Source: Paraburkholderia caribensis (GTDB lineage Bacteria; Pseudomonadota; Gammaproteobacteria; Burkholderiales; Burkholderiaceae). From it: 64,000 bases of DNA. Location: NCBI RefSeq assembly GCF_002902945.1, contig NZ_CP026101.1, positions 3,038,001 through 3,102,000 on the forward strand, read 5' to 3'. Position numbers and translations under genes: made by a program. Below the pieces are notes generated by a model. The model worked only from the letters and a program-made list of their open reading frames with translations. It ran no database searches and had not been told where the DNA came from. This document shows positions 45,099 through 52,218 of the stretch, in pieces. Each line of letters begins with the position of its first letter. Positions within the stretch are counted from its first letter, which is position 1.

Positions 45099-46580
45099 TT
45101 ACCACTGGTACGAAGCGCCGACACCGACCGTCGTGCCCTGGCCGCTGATACCGGCACCGAGCTTGACCTTGATGTTCTGCGTGATGCGTGCCGAAGCACC
45201 CAGCGCAGTGGCCTGATAGCCGTGGTACGAACCGGCACCGACACCGACCGCGATCGTCTTGCCCTGATCGACGTCGGGGATCATCGTCAGCGCCGTCCCC
45301 GTGTTGATGTTGTTCACGGTGTTCGACAGGCTGCTCAGGTTGTTCGAAATGTTGTTGACCTTCGCATCTTCCGACATCAGCTGGCTCACGTTCACCGCGT
45401 CCGTCGCTGTGCGGCCCGCTGCCACGTTCGTGATGCGGCGCTCTGCGCCTGCCGCGCCCACCGACACTTCACCCGCTGCCGTCGCCGCCGAGATCGCCGT
45501 GCCGCCAACTGGCTGGAACCCCCCTAAAAACAGCGTCCCCGAGTTCGCCACCGAGTTCGCGCCCAGTGCTACCGAGTTCGCCGTTGCTGCGCTCGCCGCA
45601 CCACCGATCGCCACCGAGTCAGTGCCCGCTGCTACCGAGTCCGCCAGCATCGAGTTCGCGTGGAAGTACTTGATGCCACCACCCGTCCCCGTGTTGATGT
45701 TGTTCACGGTGTTCGACAGGCTGCTCAGGTTGATCGAAATGTTGTTGACCTTCGCATCTTCCGACATCAGCTGGCTCACGTTCACCGCGTCCGTCGCTGT
45801 GAGGCCCGCTGCCACGTTCGTGATGCGGCGCTCTGCGCCTGCCGCGCCCACCGACACTTCACCCGCTGCCGTCGCCGCCGAGATCGCCGTGCCGCCAACT
45901 GGCTGGAACCCCCCTAAAAACAGCGTCCCCGACTTCGCTACAGACCCTGCACCCAGCGCAACCGAATTCGAGGTAACCGCACTTGATCCGTAACCTAACG
46001 CCGAAGACGAGGCGCCAGTCGCGTTCGCAGCAGCGCCCACTGCCGCAGAAAAGTCACCCGACGCAACCGAACTGACACCAAGCGCGGCACCGAAATAAGC
46101 GACCTGAGAGTCCGATCCGACAGCCGTTCCCCATGTGACAGTGCTTTTTGCGTGCGCGCCGATGAGCGTATTGTCGTTTCCGCCGGCGGAGGCGCCGAAG
46201 CCGAAAACGGTATCGTTAATTCCAGTCGCCTGTGCCAGGGTGCCGACCGCTGTAGAACGTTGATTCGACGCGGTAGCGAGGTATCCGATTGCGACGGACG
46301 CGGTGTTACTACCAAGGTACCCACCACTGCCATCGGTCCCACTGCTCGCATATGAGCCATTGCCGATTGCGACACTTTGGGAAGCCCCTACAACCGTACC
46401 TCCATCAAGCGCTCCCGCGTGCGCACTCATTGATGTGACGGCGCCCGTTCCAGCGGCAACGATGGCTGCCGCGAGCGCTTTCGTCGAACGACTCTTTTTC
46501 CCACGGCTCTTCGCGACTTCCGGTGCCGCGACGTAGGTACCGGTGCTTTCATTCCATACTGTTTTGTATGACTTATTCAC
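45099..46580 (-). CDS. Trimeric autotransporter adhesin (YadA/Hia type)
   Basis: 493-residue surface protein. The start is a GTG (46578-46580), giving MNKSYKTVWNESTGTYVAAP, an extended signal peptide region typical of type V secretion; cleavage is likely after THAHA-like SMSAHA (near residue 54). The passenger is head-type repeats (SVAIGYLATAS, TAVGTLAQATG, SVALGAGSVAKSG) and short coiled-coil necks (ATDAVNVSQLMSEDAKVNNI then SNTVNNINTG). The last about 60 residues form the YadA anchor ending in GVGASYQW with the terminal aromatic. About 130 residues are duplicated in tandem (see repeats 45295 and 45685). Fewer neck repeats than full-size YadA. Confidence 0.88.
   Translation of the reverse strand: MNKSYKTVWNESTGTYVAAPEVAKSRGKKSRSTKALAAAIVAAGTGAVTSMSAHAGALDGGTVVGASQSVAIGNGSYASSGTDGSGGYLGSNTASVAIGYLATASNQRSTAVGTLAQATGINDTVFGFGASAGGNDNTLIGAHAKSTVTWGTAVGSDSQVAYFGAALGVSSVASGDFSAAVGAAANATGASSSALGYGSSAVTSNSVALGAGSVAKSGTLFLGGFQPVGGTAISAATAAGEVSVGAAGAERRITNVAAGLTATDAVNVSQLMSEDAKVNNISINLSSLSNTVNNINTGTGGGIKYFHANSMLADSVAAGTDSVAIGGAASAATANSVALGANSVANSGTLFLGGFQPVGGTAISAATAAGEVSVGAAGAERRITNVAAGRTATDAVNVSQLMSEDAKVNNISNNLSSLSNTVNNINTGTALTMIPDVDQGKTIAVGVGAGSYHGYQATALGASARITQNIKVKLGAGISGQGTTVGVGASYQW
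45295..45545 (-). repeat. Adhesin internal direct repeat, unit A
   Basis: About 250 bp nearly identical to 45685-45935; offset exactly 390 bp (130 codons). It encodes head plus neck plus stalk (ISAATAAGEVSVGAAGAERR to SLSNTVNNINTGT). Only a few base differences are seen. Confidence 0.85.
45685..45935 (-). repeat. Adhesin internal direct repeat, unit B
   Basis: Second copy of the 390-bp-offset repeat. The in-frame period means unequal crossing-over can lengthen or shorten the stalk by 130 residues. Confidence 0.85.
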
Positions 46581-46728
46581 AATCTCGCCTATTCAAATTG
46601 CAATGACATTGTTCAGCGTTGCGCTATCGCTTTAATGAAGTCAGTTCGACGTCAGCGAGCAGCGAAAATGAGGAGGCCAAATGCTGAATTTCTCCGACCA
46701 TCTCAATAAAAGTTGCAGCAATGTCGAA

Positions 46729-46757
46729 AATATAGAGATCGCGAAATTGGCATTGAA
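46729..46757 (-). promoter_or_regulatory. Possible promoter for the adhesin
   Basis: TTCAAT (46752-46757), 17 bp, TATATT (46729-46734), giving a leader of about 140 nt. The -35 is weak. Confidence 0.3.
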
Positions 46758-47238
46758 TAGGACACTTCCTAAACGACGCGAGCCACACGGTAAATGCCCG
46801 AGACTAAATCAGGCTCTCTCAAGAGAAACCCCGGTCTGCAAGATGAATGGTCGGTAAAAGACGTATCTGCGGCACGTCCGCAGACTGCTTCCGAGATCGA
46901 GCCGGGATAGCCGGCTGAAGAAGGCGGAAAATCAGATTAATTAAGACTTGTCCTATTTTTTAATTTTCTTGAATAGAGTCTTTCAATTCTTCGATTAAAG
47001 CCGTCGACTCCGGAATATGGGGAAATGCGCGCAATCATCGGAATAAGGTCGATCCACTCCGCATTGCACGCGATATTTTCGACCGCAGCGGGATTTCCAG
47101 CGACGCAGCGTGCGGACTCAAATGGGTAAGCAACGCGTTCAAACGTTAGAGAATTGACGAACCACTTCGATTTAGACTGAATGCCTTATCAAGTCATGCA
47201 TGCGGCGGCTCCCCCGAACATGCCCCTCTTGAAGCGAC

Positions 47239-47262
47239 GAGGCGCGTTTGCGCCTCTTTGTT
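47239..47262 (+). terminator. Weak hairpin with T tract
   Basis: GAGGCGC-GTTT-GCGCCTC followed by TTTGTT. No gene is known to need it. Confidence 0.35.
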
Positions 47263-47401
47263 ATGCACATCCGCCGTCGACACATTGCGTCAGTGCAGAG
47301 CCAACTGCCCTCCCGCGTGGGGATCGCGTCGGCCCACGCTCGCAGGCGACAGTCGAAAGGACGCTTTTCTCGCGGAAAAGCGGACGGTGAGACGCGAATG
47401 A

Positions 47402-47437
47402 AAAAGGGCGATTTGTCGATGTCGACAAATCGCCCTT
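47402..47437 (-). terminator. Strong terminator beyond the hemJ pseudogene
   Basis: 16-bp perfect stem AAGGGCGATTTGTCGA with its complement, and a run of five T on the minus strand. It lies 48 bp beyond the decayed hemJ copy, not after the intact hemJ. Confidence 0.75.
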
Positions 47438-47485
47438 ACGTTGAAAAGCATCAAGCCCGCACTACCCAACTGCTTTAATCCATCT

Positions 47486-47908
47486 CAGAACGGCTTCAGC
47501 AACACCAACGCCACAGCCGTCAGCATCCCCAGCACGAGGAGTTCGTTGAACATCCGAAACCACTTTTGCGAGCGCCTTTCTCACCGCGCTCAACCGTCCG
47601 CAGCAGCACGCCGCAGTACGCGTGGTAAATGACCAGCAGCGCGACCACGCCGGACTTCGCGCGAATCCAGCCGTGCCCACTGCCAATGCCGACGTAAAGC
47701 CACAGCCACAACCCGCACGTCAGCGCCGCAATGACCGTTATGAAGCGAAACAGCTTGCGCGCCATGATCAGCAGACGCTTCACCGCGTTCGGCACGATCT
47801 CCATCGCGAGATCACGTAGATTCGCGCCAGACAAAAAAGCCCCGCGAACCACGCAGCCACCAGAACGATGTGAAACGTCTTCATTCGCAACATCGGCATC
47901 AATCCTTC
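47486..47908 (-). pseudogene. hemJ-like (CopD family) pseudogene
   Basis: Base-by-base alignable to the intact hemJ gene at 48492-48914. Two 1-bp deletions (near 47577 and near 47812) shift the frame and a 6-bp deletion lies in the middle, so no full protein can be made. The translated part DPNAVKRLLIMARKLFRF appears as VPNAVKRLLIMARKLFRF here. Homology stops at 47908, where it joins a proA fragment. Confidence 0.85.
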
Positions 47909-48053
47909 TCGACCACTTGCACCGCTTCCTGCGGCAAGCCAGTTTTTTCGAGCCGTTCGCCAATCAGCCTGGTCAGCGCCGAGTTGCATTCGAGCGCTTC
48001 CGACCGATCCGCCACGCAAAAACGTCGCATTACCGGATTTAAGGCACAGCGCC
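47909..48053 (-). pseudogene. Internal proA fragment fused to the hemJ pseudogene
   Basis: About 145 bp matching 49672-49816 within proA (shared stretches such as GTTGCATTCGAGCGCTTCC). In the intact locus this part lies about 760 bp from hemJ, so a deletion joined the two. No start or full domain remains. Confidence 0.8.
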
Positions 48054-48252
48054 GCGGACCGGTCGACGTGCCCTCGCGGCAGAAGCGCTCTTTTGATGTC
48101 GCGCTCAGATGCGAACCACCTGTGCTTTCACTGCATGCAAAAGCTCAAGGCTCCGTTTTATAAAGGCAACGGGGTCCGAAAAGGCCGTACGGTGTTGCCC
48201 TTGTCAAACTAAGGGCTCGCGTACGTCGGTTGAGTTCCGCGGATAGTACGTC

Positions 48253-48447
48253 TGAATGCAATCGCCGTTTGGGCCAGCCAACTATGTATTCACAAACAGC
48301 AGTACAGCGCAAACCAATCAGACGTCGGTAGGGACGCTCTCAGGATTGACAGCGATACCGCTACAGATTCGATACATTCAGACAGACCAGACGCTCGATC
48401 CCGGTGCGGTAAAGGGCGCGGCAACGTTCAGCATGAACTACAACTGA
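48253..48447 (+). pseudogene. Fimbrial subunit C-terminal fragment
   Basis: Open frame of 63 codons directly after an in-frame TGA, so not a whole gene. The peptide reads SSTAQTNQTSVGTLSG then IPLQIRYIQTDQTLDPGAVK and ends ATFSMNYN, the pattern of the last strands and the donor-strand groove end of type-1-like fimbrial subunits. The N-terminal part, signal and cysteines are missing. Family call is by pattern only. Confidence 0.6.
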
Positions 48448-48491
48448 CAACGGTTCGACTTCGCATGAATACGCACGGCGTAATGCTTGCG

Positions 48492-48914
48492 TCAGAAAGG
48501 CTTGATCACGACGAGCGCCACCGCCGCCAGCATCCCCAGCACGGGAAGTTCATTGAACATCCGATACCACTTGTGCGAGCGCCTGTTCTCACCGCGCTCG
48601 AACGTCCGCAGCAGCACGCCGCAGTATGCGTGATAGATGATCAGCAGCACCACCACGCCGACCTTCGCGTGAATCCAGCCCTGTCCACTGCCAATGCCGA
48701 CGTAAAGCCACAGCCACAGCCCGCACGCCAGCGCCGGCACCGCAATGAAAGTCATGAAGCGAAACAGTTTGCGCGCCATGATCAGCAGACGCTTCACCGC
48801 GTTCGGATCGGTCTCCATCGCGAGATTCACGTAGATTCGCGGCAGATAAAAAAGCCCCGCGAACCATGAAGCCACCAGAACGATGTGAAACGTCTTGATC
48901 CACAACATCGGCAT
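48492..48914 (-). CDS. hemJ: CopD family / HemJ-like membrane protein
   Basis: 140-residue protein with about four hydrophobic segments. WIKTFHIVLVASWFAGLFYL then PRIYVNLAM is the HemJ signature, and the conserved His near residue 9 is typical of the HemJ protoporphyrinogen IX oxidase, which works in haem synthesis in organisms without HemG/HemY. A TTG at 48917 precedes ATGs at 48914 and 48908; I use 48914. It lies 30 bp after proA and ends the leuS-lptE-holA-proA-hemJ run. Confidence 0.85.
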   Translation of the reverse strand: MPMLWIKTFHIVLVASWFAGLFYLPRIYVNLAMETDPNAVKRLLIMARKLFRFMTFIAVPALACGLWLWLYVGIGSGQGWIHAKVGVVVLLIIYHAYCGVLLRTFERGENRRSHKWYRMFNELPVLGMLAAVALVVIKPF

Positions 48915-48944
48915 CAATCCTTGTATTTGTTTCGGTGTTCGAAA

Positions 48945-50216
48945 TTATTGACGGCCTTCGCCGTGCCCCAGCACGACGTACTTCATCGACGTCAACCCTT
49001 CCAGCCCGACCGGCCCGCGGGCATGCAACTTGTCGTTCGAGATGCCGATCTCCGCGCCGAGACCAAACTCGAAACCGTCGGCAAAGCGCGTCGATGCGTT
49101 GACCATCACGCTCGCCGAATCCACTTCGCGCAGGAAGCGCATCGCGCGGTCGTGGTCTTCGGTGACGATCGCGTCCGTGTGGTGCGAGCCGTATTCGTTG
49201 ATGTGCTCGATCGCTTCGTCGACGCCATCCACGAGCTTGATCGCCAGCACGGGCGCGAGATATTCGGTGCGCCAGTCTTCTTCCGTTGCATCGACGAGCG
49301 GAGCGACACCCGCCGCTTCCAGCACCTTGCGCGCCGCGGGATCGACGCGCAGTTCCACGTCCTTGCCGCGATACAGCTTGCCGAGCGCCGGCAGCACTTC
49401 CGCCGCGATGCCGCGCGCGACCAGCAGCGTTTCCATCGTGTTGCACGTGCCGTAGCGATGCGTCTTCGCGTTGTCGCACACGGTCAGTGCCTTCGCGATG
49501 TCCGCGCGATCGTCGACATACACGTGACAAATGCCATCGAGGTGCTTGATCATCGGCACGCGCGCTTCTTCCATCAGGCGCGCGATCAGGCTCTTGCCGC
49601 CGCGCGGCACGATCACGTCGACGTATTGGGTCATCGTGATGAGTTTGCCGACTGCCGCGCGATCGGACGTCGCGACGACCTGCACCGCGTCCTGCGGCAA
49701 GCCCGCTTTTTCGAGCCCTTCGCCGATCAGCTTCGCCAGCGCCGTGTTGCATTCGAGCGCTTCCGAGCCGCCGCGCAGAATGGTCGCGTTGCCGGACTTG
49801 AGACACAGCGCCGCCGCATCAATGGTCACATTCGGCCGCGACTCGTAGATGATGCCGATCACGCCCAACGGCACGCGCATCTGACCAACCTGAATGCCGC
49901 TCGGCCGATACTTCAGGCCGCTGATCTCGCCGATCGGATCGGGCAGCGTGGCCACCTGCCGCAAGCCCTCGACCATCGTCTTCAGCGCCTTGTCCGACAG
50001 CGTCAGGCGATCGATGAACGCGGCATCGTGACCTTTGTCGCGGGCGCGCGCCAGATCGCGTGCGTTGGCTGCCTTCAGCGCATCCGTTTCGCGTTCGATC
50101 GCAACCGCGACGGCTTCGAGCGCGGCGTTCTTCGCCGCCGTCGACGCCCGCGCCATCGCACGCGATGCGTGACGCGCGCGGCGGCCGAGGTCGGTCATGT
50201 ATTGGTCGATATCCAT
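48945..50216 (-). CDS. proA: Gamma-glutamyl phosphate reductase
   Basis: 423-residue NADPH-dependent enzyme, second step of proline synthesis. The catalytic Cys is in KTHRYGTCNTMETLLV, and the cofactor-binding part is GVIGIIYESRPNVTIDAAAL. Also seen: GSEALECNTALAKL and FEFGLGAEIGIS near the C-terminus. Complete; 145 bp of its middle exist again as a decayed copy at 47909-48053. proB is not in the window. Confidence 0.96.
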   Translation of the reverse strand: MDIDQYMTDLGRRARHASRAMARASTAAKNAALEAVAVAIERETDALKAANARDLARARDKGHDAAFIDRLTLSDKALKTMVEGLRQVATLPDPIGEISGLKYRPSGIQVGQMRVPLGVIGIIYESRPNVTIDAAALCLKSGNATILRGGSEALECNTALAKLIGEGLEKAGLPQDAVQVVATSDRAAVGKLITMTQYVDVIVPRGGKSLIARLMEEARVPMIKHLDGICHVYVDDRADIAKALTVCDNAKTHRYGTCNTMETLLVARGIAAEVLPALGKLYRGKDVELRVDPAARKVLEAAGVAPLVDATEEDWRTEYLAPVLAIKLVDGVDEAIEHINEYGSHHTDAIVTEDHDRAMRFLREVDSASVMVNASTRFADGFEFGLGAEIGISNDKLHARGPVGLEGLTSMKYVVLGHGEGRQ

Positions 50217-50457
50217 GATGATTCCCGTTGTGCCGGTCTCCGCCTCAGTTTCCTCTGAAGCGCGGCTAACAATTTCTGTAAGCGGAACGATCCGCCGATT
50301 GTATGACGTGTGACCGTTGTCTGCTCGGGCGAGCGGCGCCGTGTCACGGGCTGGGGAAGGGCTGCCGCGCGGCTTATATGATGGATCTGCGGCTTCGCTG
50401 TGTCTGACTGAATACGGCAGGCGCTACAGCGATCAGATCCGTCAGGCGTGCGACAGC

Positions 50458-51582
50458 CTACGACGGTCGGCGCATTGGCGCCGGTCGCGCTGGCGCTGGC
50501 CGCGTCGGCGCGCCACGCACGGGAGAAGCCGATGCGCCGGCAACGGTCATCGCGAGTTCGAACAGTCCGGCCCACGGATCAGGCGGCGGATCATTGCGGT
50601 GATTGCCCGGCGTGCCGCCCGACAACCCTTTCACCTGCCGATCGAGCTTTGCCGCCAGCGCCAGCGCTTTTTCCAGCGAAGCCTCGGTGACACGCGACAA
50701 CGCAGGCCCGACGAGCCGCTCGCGCGGCCCCCACACGCGGTTTTCGCGCAGCAGCATCGGCAGCGGCTTGCCCGCCTCGACACCGCGCTTGATGCGCAGC
50801 AGCGTGCGAATTTCTTCGACGACGGCCCACAACACGAGCACGGCCGCTTCGCCTTCGCCCTTCAGGCCGTCGATCATCCGCGACAGACGGCCGACGTCGC
50901 CCGCAAGCATCGCTTCGTTGAGCTTGAACACGTCGTAGCGCGCGACGTTGAGCACGGCGTCATGAACCTGTTCGAACGACAGCGCACCCGACGGATACAG
51001 CAGCCCGAGCTTCTGGATTTCCTGATGCGCAGCAAGCAGATTTCCTTCGACGCGTTCCGCAATGAACTGCAGCGCGCGCTTGCCCTCTTCGCCAGCCGCA
51101 ACGCGTTGCCCTTGCTGCGCAAGACGCTGCCCGACCCAACCCGGCAGTTGCGCGCGCTCGACGGGATCGATCTTCAGCGCGACGCCTGCATCGGCCAGCG
51201 CGGTGAACCACGCGGCCTTCTGCGTCGCCGCATCGAGGCGCGGCAACGTGATGAGCGTCAGCACATCGGGATTCGCCGACGCGGCCAACGTCTTCAGCGC
51301 GTCAGCGCCTTCCTTGCCGGGCTTGCCCGTCGGAATGCGCAATTCGACCAGTTGGCGGTCGCCGAACAGCGACATCGACTGGCTCGCGCCGAGCAGCGAA
51401 CTCCAGTCGAAGCCGCGTTCCACCGTGAACACCGTGCGGTCGGTAAAGCCGTTCGCGCGCGCCGTCGCGCGGATGCGGTCGCACGCTTCCTGCGCGAGCA
51501 GATGCTCGTCGCCGTACACGACGTACAGACCGGCGGGACCTTTCGCGAGATGCGCTTCGAGCGCGTCAAGACGCAGTTGCAT
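50458..51582 (-). CDS. holA: DNA polymerase III subunit delta
   Basis: 374-residue clamp-loader subunit that opens the sliding clamp. AAA+-like N-terminal domain (YVVYGDEHLLAQEACDRIRA) lacking a true Walker A, then the central VELRIPTGKPG and the HolA C-terminal helical domain (LVGPALSRVTEASLEKAL). The low-complexity tail rich in Pro, Ala and Arg after about residue 350 is loose. 241 bp separate it from proA. 42 bp before lies lptE. Confidence 0.92.
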   Translation of the reverse strand: MQLRLDALEAHLAKGPAGLYVVYGDEHLLAQEACDRIRATARANGFTDRTVFTVERGFDWSSLLGASQSMSLFGDRQLVELRIPTGKPGKEGADALKTLAASANPDVLTLITLPRLDAATQKAAWFTALADAGVALKIDPVERAQLPGWVGQRLAQQGQRVAAGEEGKRALQFIAERVEGNLLAAHQEIQKLGLLYPSGALSFEQVHDAVLNVARYDVFKLNEAMLAGDVGRLSRMIDGLKGEGEAAVLVLWAVVEEIRTLLRIKRGVEAGKPLPMLLRENRVWGPRERLVGPALSRVTEASLEKALALAAKLDRQVKGLSGGTPGNHRNDPPPDPWAGLFELAMTVAGASASPVRGAPTRPAPARPAPMRRPS

Positions 51583-51624
51583 GGCGACGGATGAACGAGA
51601 GTGAAAGCAGGTCGATGCTGCGGA

Positions 51625-52176
51625 TCAAAGCGGCGGCGGCGGCAGCGGCGCGCGCGGATTGACGCCCGGCACTTCCTGGCCCGGCGCCGGATGCAGCGAG
51701 CGCACGACGGCAAGACGGCGCATCAGCTGATCGACGGCGTCGTTCTGCATGTCTGCGTAAAGAATGTCGGCTTCCGACGCCTTCGCTTGCGAGAACTGGT
51801 CGCTATACGTCATTGCGCGATTCAGATGGATCGCGCTCGGCGGAATCAGCAACGTGCCGTCGGCGCCGCGCACCGTATAGTTCAGCCAGTAGTCGAGCGC
51901 GTATTCCTCGACCACGCCCAGCGAGTTCAGCGTCAACACGCTGTTGCCGCGGCCTTCGGAAATCGACAGGATGGCGTCCGCGTTGGCGGGCGAATTGACG
52001 ATGACAGTGTCGCTGCCGCCCTGCACCATGCGCGTGAGACGCGCGGAGACGGGCGCCGACGCGCCCGTGATGGCGAGCCGCTTGAACGCATAGTCCTGCT
52101 GCCCGCGCAACTGGAAGCCGCACGCGGACAGCAGCGCCGCGCTACACGCCAGAGTCAAAAACGATCTGCGAGTCAC
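51625..52176 (-). CDS. lptE: LPS-assembly lipoprotein LptE
   Basis: 183-residue outer-membrane lipoprotein that forms the LPS export plug with LptD. The start is GTG (52174-52176) with AGGAG 7 nt upstream; it gives a signal peptide VTRRSFLTLACSAALLSACG with lipobox SAC. A conserved GFQLRGQ follows the Cys. A nearby ATG is out of frame. It lies between holA and leuS as in many betaproteobacteria. Pro-rich C-terminus. Confidence 0.92.
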   Translation of the reverse strand: MTRRSFLTLACSAALLSACGFQLRGQQDYAFKRLAITGASAPVSARLTRMVQGGSDTVIVNSPANADAILSISEGRGNSVLTLNSLGVVEEYALDYWLNYTVRGADGTLLIPPSAIHLNRAMTYSDQFSQAKASEADILYADMQNDAVDQLMRRLAVVRSLHPAPGQEVPGVNPRAPLPPPPL

Positions 52177-52218
52177 ATGAGCTCCTGGTTCGCAGTTAAA
52201 GCGCAATCGATGCACGCA

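Larger units (their letters stand above)
46581..47485. other. Region without a recognisable gene upstream of the adhesin
   Basis: About 900 bp, less G/C-rich than average. It has a possible minus-strand promoter TTCAAT-17 bp-TATATT (46729-46757) for the adhesin, an open frame without start (minus, 46937 to about 47182), and two hairpins at 47239-47260 and 47404-47437. It reads as a decayed accessory segment. Confidence 0.5.

Noticed and set aside
47181..47478. Two plus-strand frames in the accessory gap
   Set aside because: Low-complexity composition, overlapping frames, no recognisable motif, and a hairpin terminator lies inside one of them.
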